64,000 bases of DNA from Stichopus chloronotus (Eukaryota; Echinodermata; Holothuroidea; Aspidochirotida; Stichopodidae). Of the stretch, positions 1 through 13,700 are shown in pieces. A program made the translations under genes and the position numbers. Position 1 is the first letter of the stretch; each line of letters begins with the position of its first letter. A model generated the notes under the pieces. It had not been told where the DNA came from. It ran no database searches and worked only from the letters and a program-made list of their open reading frames with translations. The stretch is taken from positions 11,114,705 to 11,178,704 of the forward strand of contig CM037846.1 in the NCBI GenBank assembly GCA_021234535.1, given 5' to 3'.

Positions 1-1616
1 AACATTAAAATTACATGTTCAAAAGTGTAGTAAGGCTTTTAACTGTGCCATTCAGACAATTTGTTAAAATAAATAGGTTCCCTGTTCCTGATGGTTAATT
101 TCTGTCATATGATTTCAAATTCTTCTAACATTACGACAAAAAGTGTAGACTATGATAATGTGACAGTTTTCATTCAAATCAACCGTGTTCTTCTTTGAAT
201 AAGTCAATGGGAAGTATACTAGTATCTTGAATATTGACTTAGTCAAAACAACTCCGGATCACCGACGCCGTAATAGGATCTGTTTGTTGGTTATTTGCAA
301 ATATATAGTGCTTCCTTTCTCCAAATACTACAATTCCCGATACCAAAAAATGACGACTTTAGTTGTATACTTTCGATACACCAGTGAAACTTGCGCTGCT
401 GCATATCCATTATGTAGGCACTGATAGTAAACAACGTTAATTATGACCGTCAAATATGACGTCTGTTTTTTACTATTTTTATGTTGTTTCCGTTGCTTTT
501 CGGTTACTGTCATTTCCGTTCATTGAAAGATGTCCATGTACAACTTCGCGTGTATATTTAAAAATAAAGAAAAATTTAAGATCAAACATAATCTTATACC
601 TCTGGTTTTTCAGTACACACGCAATCAATTAAATAGTTGATAACCATAACAACCCGAGGGGGTGTAGATTAAAACAAACCCAGTAAGTTGGTCTAAAGTC
701 TGTTATTTCAGTACCTCCCGAGAGCGTGAAAAACCATGCTAAATCCCGTCAGGCCACAAATTAAACCTACTCTGGGCATTTGTGAAATGCCTCTTTTTCT
801 TTTCCTTTTTTTTTCTTTTTTTGAAGTCTTTGTAAGACATTACTCTGGCAAAACACGTGTGGCACAGTCATTTATGTGTATTTGAATGTCACTTTACACT
901 TTGTACATTATATACAGCAAGTCCAAGATATAGCTACTCTAAATTCTGAGGAACTTCTTCTTTTATATTGGAAACGTCACCTAAGCACCAAGTTCAATCT
1001 TTCTGTCCTAATTGAATTAGTAAAAATATTAAGAGCAGACTTCCTTTTGGATAAAAAGGAAATATTCAACGGTGTATGAAGAAAACGAAAACCTACACAG
1101 TAATGTAGCATTCCTAATAAAATAAGAAAAAGTGCGTGCTGAACGAGACGATACTCACTGTTTCCACCCGAAGAGGCAGATCAGTATTCAATTCTTATAT
1201 TGTCTCGAATGAAAACCGAATGTTAATCTCGCATAAATGGTTTACATCTCAATGGACGGTACAGGAAAACACCATGTAAGACATTCAGCGTCGTGTCACT
1301 ATTCGACGTGATAACACGTGAGTCATTGTGACCAATCAGCAACGACAGTTTCCGACTGCTGCATATCCATGTGTCTGCGACTTGCTTGCTTTACACTACG
1401 ACGGTGGCGTAGAATGTTAGGACCAACTATATTCTTCGTTAATAAAAGATGGTTAGGGGTTGTTGGCCAATCACAACAATTCTTCAGTAACGGACATCTT
1501 TGTGTTGCTGTGGCAACATAAGTATCCTATAGCATTTTCCGTATGGAAGAAAACAATACCCTATGCTAAAATTCTGCGCCACCATCGACACCAGTCGCAA
1601 GTAACGTCTGTGATTT
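1..1616. other. 3' flank of gene A, no gene seen
   Basis: AT-rich sequence with short frames only. It holds the dispersed repeat at 1397-1485 and presumably the 3' UTR of gene A, but no clear polyadenylation signal was found. Confidence 0.6.
1397..1485 (+). repeat. Dispersed repeat downstream of gene A
   Basis: Shares AGAATGTTAGGA, AGATGGTTAGGGG and TGGCCAATCACA in the same order and spacing with 52351-52440. Diverged and non-coding. Confidence 0.45.
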
Positions 1617-1740
1617 TTACCCCTGTTTGGCCTCCAAGATCATTTCCTGCATTCTGATCAAAGATCTAGTCAACTCTTGAAAGAATTCTAGAGAGTCGGT
1701 CTCTTCGCATTCCTTGAAGCTTGTCACAAGGATGTAAAAT
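1617..1740 (-). CDS. CROT: Gene A terminal coding exon, ends AKQG, no PTS1
   Basis: The last exon begins in phase 2 after a CAG acceptor. It carries the family's final helices (CEETDSLEFFQEL, then LIRMQEMILEAKQG) and stops at TAA (1619-1617). Vertebrate CROT and CRAT end in PTS1-type tripeptides (AHL, AKL), and gene C of this array ends in SKL. Gene A instead ends Lys-Gln-Gly. The last codons GCC AAA CAG GGG TAA look like an AKL-type end in which Leu became Gln and the stop moved one codon downstream (inference). I could not identify a polyadenylation signal. Confidence 0.9.
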
Positions 1741-4700
1741 CTGAAGGGATCGAAAATGAAGCATGATTTTAAAATTACGGGGCATCGTGAAATAAAAAAT
1801 ATAATATGCAAATTAGTTTCCTCTCTATTTACAGTTTGTTTTTACACTCAGTATGTAGATGATAATGTGAATTAAAATTATCATAAGTGATGGGTCTATG
1901 TTTTTGCCTACACTATTGTAGACACTTGTTGAATACTTGAGGACATTTGCATAGGTTAATTATTTACTACCTTAAAGGAGGATATTATTAGGTGAATTGT
2001 GACGCACATGTCACATAGGATTTCCACTTTCTTCCTTCGAATCGGGTATAAACAGAAAACCTTTACAGATTTGAGGTAACAAATGATCTACCAATGACAA
2101 ATTTTGTCATAAAGGACCTATTAGAGAGAAACTGTTTTCTTTTGATAATTTACTTATACTATCTTGACATCCCTTAGATAGTATTCATGAGTATGTGTTC
2201 TATGCCTCTCCCTATTTTAAATAAGGAATGTTACTGTAGTTAAGAGAATGATGAGGACATCAGCGTACCTAAACATCTCATTTTGACGTATTTCAAATAC
2301 AGTAGATTGTACATTTTACACCGCTATAGTCTCGAAATCCTGACAGTAGATCACTGCTCTTCGAACTACTTTATTACGTAAAAGTGAAGCAATCTCGTAA
2401 CAAAGTAATAATTAATTTAAAAGACACTTCGATCTGATACTCAATTTGTAAACTTTAGGTCGAAGGGCTGGGTGAGTGACATATGTAAATACAACATTGA
2501 ACGACCGTGGAGATTAAGAATATCTGAGCCAGTTTTAAGACTCAGTCCGCTCCTGCACACGTTGTCAAAGAGATGGTCGGTGTTAGTCCTACTATTTTGC
2601 TGGCACCATTTTATATTCAATGCTTCTCATGAAGTTATGTTTGCCTTTATATGTGACGTTGCCAAAGAGATCGCGTACGTTTATCACATGTCATCATGAT
2701 GTTAACAGTTATAACATTTGATATTTAATTTCATTACTCGTCACATGAAAACATCGCAAACGATGTGGCTGATCTGTTTGGTTACCTCAGAGGAGAAAAC
2801 AAAAATAAAAAAGGTTTCTTTTGAAGCCCTCTCAAATTATGCGGTCCATAGATCATAACACTTACTCTTCTTTGCATAAATTGTAGAAGATCCCGTAGCC
2901 ATCTTCACGCATAGGAACCACGCCCCCAAATCCCCTCTCGTACCCCGTCAGGCTGGTGGAGAGCACAAAATTTCCGTTTCCACCGCTGTTGAAGAAAAAT
3001 CCAAACGTGAATACACGTCAGAAATATGAATATTCAAAAGTTTGTTCGTACGTTCATAGGTACCATACAACTGCTTTGTTACATTTCTTTCCAAAATACG
3101 TAATGGTTTGAAAGAAGTAATTGATGGGCATATATACTACTGTGCTGGGACTCGCCCTTTGCGCCTGCTCATATCGCGTTCATTAAGTCAATGAAGTTGT
3201 CGTTAAATTACCTTACGTAGTCTTAATATTACCAACCTTTTTGTATACATCGGATCACTGAATATTGCCGGGGTATCTATGCCCATCTCCAATGAGATCA
3301 AGTATAGTCCTAAAAGATGCCTGTCAATGCCCTTTGCTTGAAGTCCATCATATCCTAGCATCATTTGTTTACCAACTGCAGCTTGTAGAAAATTCCTTCT
3401 TTCCTTTGCCTGCAACATGAGAAAATGTGACAGAAAAACTGCAGTCCATTTCAGGTTTCGAATTTCAACTTACATTAGTCATAGTTTTATTTCAGCGTAT
3501 GAACGGAACAGGAACACATTACGATTTTGAACCAAGAGATACAATGTCGATATTGAAAAGACATACCTACCAACTGACGGAACTATGTTGGTTGTACAGG
3601 AAAACGAAAAACATATATCATTTTTAATTCACGACATACATATATAATCCAGAGAAAGTTCACCTGAATGACGTGATAACCTACCCTGATGTTGTCGGGA
3701 TGTAATAAACACATTTCTTTTTTCCTTTGTCTGTTGCGATTGTAATGTACCACGTACATAGCTGCGACTTTCATGCTGATTATTCAAGTAAGTTTTTGGT
3801 CAATTTTATTAATCCTAAATATTGCTATAACTCATCTAGACTGTCATACTGACAGTGATCCCTATGATTGCTTGGCGGCGACATTATTACGTAGAGATTG
3901 CTTTTTCCGGTAAGAGGTGGGTCAGTAACCACCAGGAAAAGTGTCGGGGGGGGGGATAATCTTTCCAAGTGTGAAGAGACAGTACTTTCAAGATGCGAGC
4001 ACTATACTTCTTTACACCCTCCCTCCAGATGAATGGTGACTATTGATAATGTATGTTACGATCAGATATGGCACGATGTATGGCTTCTGCACAGCGATAG
4101 GTGAAGCAAGCTAACATTAACACATGAATGTTCTTTTCAACTAGAATACATACAAAGATATGATTTATTGAATTCGGACAGGATGTGAAATCACATCTAC
4201 AACACTGAAATCAGGCGCACATGAGAAAGCCGTTTATGAGTGTTCATCGTTAGTCTGACGTACGTAATGTACCAGCTGTAAGTTCCATAGATATAGTGTG
4301 GAATCAAATAATCAACTGTATCGAGACGTCCAGGCAGGCGGAGTTGAACATGATATCACTTATTTCATATTTTGTAAAATGAAAAAAGCCAGAATGTAGG
4401 ACACATTCATTAATTTGTTTAGTTACCGATAAATCCGGGTTATTCATGGCTTTACACCAATTGATGGCTTCCTTTGTAGTGCTTCGTACCGTCGCAGTTC
4501 TACCGTGGTAGTACTTGCGTGTTGTTGCTGTCTCGTAGCACGGAGCTGGTCTGTGAAGAGTATTTATAGATGGTCTTATAAAGAGACATTTCAGTGAGTA
4601 TGCTTTAAAGATAGCACTTGCTGAGATCTACGGATAGCCATTGTGGACAAAAACTAGAATGTTTCTACTTCTTTGTTTTTTTTTCCTGGGTAACGTATAT

Positions 4701-7700
4701 TCGAAGAAATGGCATCATATCATGCGCAGTCAAAATCAACCCGATGCATCTCAGAATTTATATTGCAGGAAGTTAACATCTTCCCGTAATTCACGAATTA
4801 ATAACACGTATCACAAACTTGAAGCTATACAGAATCGGCAAGAAAAATTATCAAGAATTAAGTACGACCATTCCGTTAACGTACCTGCCATGCTTTGTGT
4901 AATAACTTAGTTGAATGGCCATCTGGAAGAAAATGTCAGGATGTATACTGTGTTCCTTGGGGAAGTTCCGGCCGAACACATGAAAGAAACTGGGACACGC
5001 ATCAACTCTCTGAATCTTGAAAACAAACAAAATTATTTTGTTTTGTTAATAAATAATAGTGTTAAATAAATAATAGATAAGGTGCACCTTTATAACAAAA
5101 TAATAATGCAATGATAGTATTGGTGATAGTGTTGATGATGCCAATAATATCAGTAATAGCAATAATAAACTTATAGTAAAGTAAAAAAAATAAATATAAA
5201 ATTTATAAAATTTCTTTCTTGTTATTTATTGTTTTTTTGGTGGATTCAATAGATATTTCATCAGCTGTAGTGAGTTGGGTTTTTTTGTGTGTGTGAGTGA
5301 TTTTTGTATGTATAATGAGAGACATTCCAAAATAGTCCTCTTCATCAGCAAACAGAGACTAACGTTAGGTAACTTTGAGTTGAGATATTGCAAGTTTGAT
5401 TCAGCCACAAACATTAAAAAACAATAAAAAGCGATGTGAAGTGTAAAATATGGGATAATTAGAGTGATAAGAATGTAACATTCTTCATTAAATCCACCTC
5501 AGCTTATTCAAAATACAGTTTTAAAAGCTGTATTGAACCATTCTTTAATACGATAATTAAAGGTATAAAAAAATCTTACTTGAGTTCGGTAAGTTTCGGT
5601 CGCATGAAGTTTTGCTTTCTCCACCTTTTCGTCTACAGTGAACACTATTTCTTCTGGTTTGACGTCATCCGGTTGCACATTTGGCGTTCCCTAGAACATA
5701 AAATGAAAAATCGCTCACCATTTCAAACTTCAATTGTCTAAGCCAGTGCCAATCTGAACATTCCTTACCTTGCCATTTCCAAACTAAAAGATGAAAACCT
5801 GAATACTTTCCGAGAGATACGTATAAGATTGTAAAATGAGGGAAAATAGAAACACTCCCTCCATTTCTCTCGAAATGGAGTGGCGTTAAACATCGTGTTA
5901 CCATGATAGGATAGGAGCGTGAAAAGTGTATGTACGTTACGAGAAATGGCCATATAATGAAATAAATAACAATGTCGAATAGAGACGGACATGGTACTCG
6001 GAAAGAAAATGCTCTTTGCTCCATCGGGAGCTACATACGAAATGTTATGCAAATACATTTTTACACATCAAAACGACGTCTCTGATCTTTCTTTTTTTTT
6101 CACACTTCAAACATTATCTCGAACCTATTGGACTGACAAATAGTCTGAACTAATAATCTAAATAGATTCTTTTATTTGGGACAACGTTGTTCACAGACTT
6201 GCATGGCTGTTCATAATGTAAGCAGATGGCACCTATATTTGAATTGGTGTCACTCTACAGTGTAAATATAAATTGGCAATCGATTATCTGTCGATATATA
6301 TAGGGTGTTACTTCGTTCGATTCAGTCAGTGTTGGCAGCCCTTACATTGACCACAACTCAGGACCACGTACCAATGAAATATAATTTCCAGTGGATTTAG
6401 CAAAGTTTTCATTAGTCAAATCATGTCTAGGGTTAGTTGGAAAATACCTGTGTTTTGTTTTAATGAGAATAATTTTTCTACAAAAACAAAAAGAAAATGC
6501 ATGAACACACTTACCAGCCAATCAGTTTTGGATTTGATAATCAAATCATCCACCCACGACTCTGCTAAGTTAATGATGAGTCCGTCGTAGGGACAATGCT
6601 TCAAAGGAGCAAAAGTAAATAAAAAGGAAATGAAAGATTACACTTATAATTTCCTTTCGAAAAAAATGCGAGAAAGGGAACACAACTTTAGCAATGCACC
6701 ATGCACTCTCTGACTCATGTAGGAATCACGAAGTTTTACAGAAACCACCAATCGTTTTTGTACGGTATAGTTAAATTGACTTTACTGTGTGACAAATTGT
6801 GAAAACTTTTCATTTGCGAGATGTTGTGACCATGTTGATTACAGATCACTGACTGCAACACGTATGACAAATGAATCAGAATGCAAAGGCGAAAATGCAT
6901 CAGGCAAGTATACGCGAAGTCATAACTTTGTTAGGTCTTTCCGCTATCGGCCAGTAGCTTAAAGCAGGATGTGCTGTTATTCCTGCACTTGTCAAAAGTG
7001 CACCAAAAGACTGGCTATATTTTGTATAGCTGTAAAAAGCTGTACAAACTACCGTGCAGTGGTTTCTATGTCCAAATAAAGCCTAATTTCAATGCATTTT
7101 CGTAGTGGGGTCTTCGCACGGAAGCGTCCCATTCTTACTACAGGACATGGTTCTGCTAACTTTTGAGCCGAAAAAAAATGAATCACTCTTCTTTCTGCCG
7201 TAATAAACAATCTAATGAATGGAATTTCTCGGGCAAGAAACATATCGTAGGTGATATTTTCCAGATTGCTATCGACTGGAAGAGAATGATGGAGAAGAAA
7301 TGATAAAGGCTATTTGTTTCCTTCAAACAGCACATCCTGCTTTAAGTACAAAAGGGATCGTGTATGACCTTGCGTAACAGTTCGTAATCATTGGCCTTTC
7401 GACGTGTCACTATGTCACGATTTTCAAATGCTAACAGAGAATCCATCGACAATTCGTTTCACAATAATCACGTGATACTCATCGAACACAGAAATTTATT
7501 TCCAAAGAAGTTTACCAAATCAGCTGGTGAATAAAGCTTGTAATTTCCGGATCATTTTAAATTAACCTTACAGGGATTTCGACCTCTGAGAACGATGGGA
7601 ATAGACCTTTACATGAATACATTTAATTAAAAAAAGATTTTTTCTTCTTTTGTGTTGTTTGCACATAGAAAGGATCTGGGGAAGGACGGATACAGAGGAC

Positions 7701-10700
7701 TCTAGGAGTCAACTAGATAAGAGAGAATCGAACACTTAGGCTAGGCCCGATTGAGGGGAAATAAAAACGAAACAAGTGATTGACAATTCTTACGTCTGCT
7801 AAGTAGCCGATCGCTCCATTCTCGAAGTAAATGACTGATGTTGATTTATCGTACCATCGGTCTTGGGGGTTTGATCCGCACATTGATCCTCTAAAAGCCT
7901 GGGAAAAAAGTTTGAAATATCGTGAATTTTTCACTTTTTTTATGTTTTTTTTTAAAGTCTGAAAACTTCATAAGGGATCATGAAGTAATAGGAATTTGAT
8001 CCACACATTGATGTTCTGAAAGCCTGAAAATATGAGCTAATTCGAACATGGACTAATGCCAAAGGATATAAACTATAACACGAAAACAACACGATAAAAC
8101 AAGGAGTAATGTAAACAGTATGAAGGTTCACTGTCAAAAGTGTCTGTAAATTTACAGATAATCAAACATGGAAATAAATAAGAATTTACTCGTGTCAAAC
8201 CATAAGAAACAACTTTAGACAACGTTACAGAGAACGTTAAGTGGGCATTTTTTGGTTTGATATCTAGTTACTACAGTATCTGTTACCCATATAGAAAGTC
8301 ACCGACACATCATAATTTATGTACAAAATTTTTGCCAGATGTAGATGACATATAAGTTCCATTTATATATTGATGCACAGAGGTAGTGACAATTTGTATG
8401 GGCTCAATTATCCAAAACTCTCCCTTATCGAGTCTGAATACTTTGTTAGGGTAATGCCCAATATTTAATTTCACAGACTGAAGTACTCCAAGTTTCCATC
8501 TTGGCGTTCCAACGATGATGCAACTATGAAGGCTTAGCTGCTGACTAACGCTGTACGTGCTGACAACTTCGACCAGGCTTTCCAAATACGCATGTTCTGG
8601 AAGGAATTGGAACTTTACTGTCTTCTATATTTAGCATCATGTTACCGAACACGTGCTCTTGAGAAGAGTCTCGAATGGAATGTGCTACACGGAGCGACTT
8701 TCGTATATACGCCCTCGTCGGTTGAGAGGTTTTTGAAAAATACTTCCAACCATCTGAGAAGTCGACATCACTCTGTGCCCTGCCCTGTGTAATTTAGCCT
8801 ATTCGTTATTAGTCAGCAGTCATTTATTCATTGCCTAACGTCAGCCTAGCCCACACTCCGTGGGCATTCTTTCCTGTTGTGACATTTCAATATTCTACAG
8901 CACTTATGTTAGTTACTATGCATCTTCGTCGTCGAGGCCTAGTTAACGTACTGTTTATTGACTTAGCGGAAGCCATTTTATTAGAGACTTCGTCTGTAAA
9001 CGACAGTCGCATTCCACACCAGCGTTAGCCTATGATCTAGCATTTTTGTCCTTAGCAGTACAACAGTCGCAATAGCCTAACTAAGCCTAGCCGAAGTATT
9101 ACGAGGTCCAGGGTTGTGTTACCATTGACCAGGCACCATCTGAATACTTAAGTCTAACTGTTTATTAAGCAATAATTGATGAAACACTCATATCATCTTA
9201 GCCTAATCAAACTTGAATATTGTAATTTGAATCTGTCTGAACCTGACGTCTGAACGGAAATTATATTCAAACTGAAACTTCCAGCAACACTCTCGTCCCA
9301 TCTGTCTTCTGCTTGGGTACGTATATTTGCTTTCGTTCCTGTCGCCATTCCCTCACAACTTACATGTCACTACTTAGATGCCAGAAATGCACTACCGGTA
9401 ACTACTGTGTCATCATTTCTAATACCCCCCTCAACCCACGCATCAAAAGAAGTCTCTTGCTGTCTTTTCTTGTCACGCAAAAATTGTAGTGGCGTAAAAT
9501 ACTTACGTCCCCCAATGCTCCTGGGCGTTCGGCGTCAAGAGACACAGCCATCATAGCTGATTGGATCACCTCTAGGTTGTCTTTATTTTTAGGATCAAGC
9601 GATATCAGGTGGGCATAAGTCTAAAGATAAATGAGCATAACCGATGGAAAGTCAATTAAATACCTAAATATTGTAAACAGTTAACTTCAGAAACAAATAG
9701 CACTAAGCAGCTAATGAGAAATACTTCACTTAGTAAATTCCCAGTTTTCTATAAAGGTGTTTACCTTTACTTTCCAATGGTTTAATAAGCCTAGCTTTGT
9801 AAAACTTCCCTTCTTAAGTGAAAAGACTGCTTTTGATACACTTTTTTGTTCGTTTTGATTGTTACGGCGAAGGGACTTTTGGTTTGTTTGTTGCCGAGTG
9901 GAACCACTTAAGAAGATTTCCATTGTGGAACCTTTAGCAGAAATGAACTTTTGGGATTTCTTCAACAGTAAACTCTACGGAAACTATAAGGCAATTACGC
10001 TACTTCCAGTGTTACATTCAGTCGGGTTCATTACGTTGTTAAACTTTTTCTTAAATTACCTTTGCCCATGAAGTCCTGTCGTCGGCTGTCAGTATACCAA
10101 TTCCTTGACCTTTGACCTCGCTCTGACTTTTGATATAGGAAAGTTGTCTGCAATAAAAATGTAGCGACATCCGGTGTCACATGTTAGAGTGTAAGATCCA
10201 CCGAGAAAGCTTTTAAGTTTTGATTACGTAATGAAATGGTAAAATGATTAGCTTAGCCTACATGCAGTAGAAATTAGTCTGATTCAACCGCTGAGAAAGT
10301 TTAGGAATAGTTTACCCAACAAAAAGTGACAAAAAGCAAAAGTGTCGCACCACTCATCCTATAACCTCTCAAATCATTAGCTGCCTTTAATTGCTTTAAT
10401 AACTGCTGCCATGTATTTTGGATGTACAAGTTATACAAGCTTCACTCAAGCAATTTTCAATCTGCCGATCAGTGAGCCAGTAAAAGAAATAAAACAAAAT
10501 ACATCTTGATTTTAGTGAAGCACTAACTGAAACAACAACAACAAAAAAAGCAATTAGCAATACCCATTGTTTCTGTTGATACTTTTACATTTAACTAGGT
10601 AGGCCTTACTGTGCATGTGAGGCACGTGGTCATGAACGTTTCAAACTAACATGAATACCGCGTGGTTAGCTCTGTAAACGACAGTTGCATATGGTTGCAT

Positions 10701-13700
10701 GCTGTTGCATATTTCATTTTTTTTCACCCTGTACCTGTATTATCAGAGAGACATCCTAAAGTTAACTATGATGCTGATCTGATTGCGGTAGCTACATTGA
10801 ACGACAACTGATAGTTCATATGCCCTGCAAGTAAGTTCTCTCTCTCTCTCTCTGTTTCTCTCGCTCTCTACTGCAAAGGACGAAAATTATATACATCAAA
10901 ATATTAATGAGCAAACCCACAGGTTAAAAATGCACCAACATGACATACAACGAAAAAGAACCCCTCACAAGATTATGCTTAAAATGAGTCACGGCAGATG
11001 CATTTTTTTTTAAATTTTTGGAAGTTTGCGTGAACAATTTATTCCTGAGCAACAAGTAATGGAATTTCTATCGGTGAGACAGTTGTTCCTTGGAAAGAAT
11101 GTTATTGTCCTTTCTTATGTGAAAAACCTATCATTCTGTGTCCATAAATATTGGTTTAAAAAACTGAATTTTTTTTCTGTTGAAATAAACATTTTATTTT
11201 CCTTAATTTGGTTGCGGTAATGCTATGTGCATTCAATAGACGGAAAGGCGTTCTCTAATGAGTGCGTGAGTTTCATCAGCTATACCGCAGGAATTTGACC
11301 AGACGGCGCAAACAGTTCGACCTCTTTAAATTCAACTGTGGCTACAATCCCTGCTCGTGGCTTAGATTAAAGCCTAAAGTTCAAGTGATCTCCGTCTTTA
11401 TCGCAAGCAAAATCTAATTTAAGTTTCCTCAACAAAAAGCTTGAAAGTGCGGTTTGATTGCGGTTCAGTAACGACGGTATACATAACTATGTGTGGGCGT
11501 GATTAGTTCTGTTATCACATAAATATCTTGTCAGCAGTATTCAACTGATTGACTGTGTGACTCCTTGAAACAGGAGTCACACTCCAAACCACGCAGGGTG
11601 GGATCGCCAGCTGGTACATCGTTCATCAGCCACTGTATTAGCTCCAACTGCAAAACGCTTGTTCTAATGCACTTATGTTCCTGATGATGTGCTCGAACCA
11701 TTCCACTGACATGGAGTGACACCCCGAGTGCTACAAATTAGCTTGCCATTGGTGCTTAAAAATGTTTAAGGCTATTCCTGTAAATTACCGCTCCCAGATG
11801 CTACCTCTGGAGGTAAAAAATTGTAAGCGTTGTCTATCATGACGGACCTGTCACATCTTACTTTTATTGAGCATATATTTCGTTGTGTAAACAAAATAAA
11901 CATCCAATGTTTTTGCAAACTTCATTCATAAAAAAAAATGCGGCAATGCCATTCGGAACTCTGTAATTTATGGGAAGAAAGTGCTCCCTGGCAGATCATG
12001 GCTGTACAAGTAACTATACCTCTGAATTTCGTAGGATCCGAATTGACTCCCATTCCTGTCGACCATATCCACTTTAAAGATGTGACCATTACAGAAAACC
12101 ACAATGTGGGATGGACAGTGGCCCTCGCGTGCTGTCGGCAGAGGAAAATTGGTTAAGAGCTTTTCAGTAAGTTATTTTAAACATTATGAAATTTATGTTT
12201 GAGTTTATCGAAATTCATCTGACTTTGAGTCACTTTGAGTCGACTTTGAGTCGTTTGGGGAGTCCACACCACTCATTAAATTAGGGTGCAAAGTTCGGCT
12301 TCCTGATAGGCGTATATGAGTACAAGGATTTGTACACAACTAAAGGGTTGAAGGAGTCAAACGGTGGATACTACAAAGTGTTTTCCGTCAGTCAGTCAAA
12401 GCTTTCATTTTTGTGTTTATGCGTTTTTGTGGACCACAATGATTTTCGAAGATTATTCTATGAGATATAATAAAGTATTCGCTTATTTGCTTTTCGCTCA
12501 CCGGTCTTAAAATATCTCCTAAGGGAATCACACGTTTCTCCTGGAATTCGTGACGTATTGAAGAAACTCCGGTATTGCCACATCGAGAAGGCACTCTTGC
12601 TTCGGTCACGCATAATCGGAAGTTCTTCTCTGAAAAAGAGGATGGGTTAAGAAGATACATTGTTTGATTATCCATCTTCATCATCATCATCATCATCACT
12701 TTGCATTTAATAGAAAAATCCAGACAGTTTTCCCAAAATGTTCTCGTACAACCCATGTTAATACAAAACATGTCAACAACTCCAAAGTCCTCCTAGGCTT
12801 CTGGTCTAGATGCAGATGGTTTGAAAACTCAACATATTTTAAGTGGACTTACCAATTGAATTAAGTCTTACAGAAAGACATCATCATTCTCTGATTATGA
12901 ATTATTCATGAAGCTTTCGCCAAGTCCAGCCAATCCTTACATGATATCATACATGATAAGGTTTCATCGAACTGTATGCCTTCTCGAGAGGACCATTATG
13001 TTACATCTGAATATCACATCATATTCTATCATGCATAAGGGTCTTCTCGAGACATAATTTTAGCACATTACGTGTATTTTGTGAGAACTAGGTGCCAAAG
13101 TCATTTATCGTAACAGCGTTATAATTTCAATAATCCAATAATGGTTCAAGTGGTCTTTGCTTTTAGAGAAATATACCGTTTGTGATAGGCGTTTGGGAAT
13201 GGCTTGGACTTTTAAGCAAACATTGTAGATAAAACTCTCATGTATAAAACAAGTAAACATGTGAAATTATTCAATAAAGTACCCTACTGTGTGATTAAAT
13301 GCATACTACCTACTGGTGTATTCATTCAATTGCCTATACGATTAACTAAGACCTAATTTTCCAACATAATGGATCGATTTTAAACACTATTTACATGTAT
13401 TTATCTATATAGCAGGGTACATTCCCTGCAATTATCTATGTAGGTTCATTACCTTCGCATCAGCAGGAAGTATTTGGTAAACCCGTACATGTTCTCGGCT
13501 GCCCTTTTCAACTGTGTACCTTCAGCCAACGGCCAATAGCTGTGGTTGATCGAACCCGGGCCTGCCATGGTTCCTATAACAGCCATCGGTTCCCTGGACC
13601 TCAGATAGGTAATATTCTCCCACCAGTCTTCAAGCTTAGATCGAATATGGAAAACAAAGCCTGATTAAAGACAGGCTGATAAATTTGTACCTAATATTTT

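Noticed and set aside
5665..6058. Minus-strand frames of 119 and 97 codons in gene A intron 9
   Set aside because: No family resemblance, absent from the matching intron of gene B, and overlapping each other in different frames.
12388..12771. 127-codon minus-strand frame
   Set aside because: It overlaps gene A exon 4 in the wrong frame. The real coding frame there reads EELPIMRDRSKS and fits the family.
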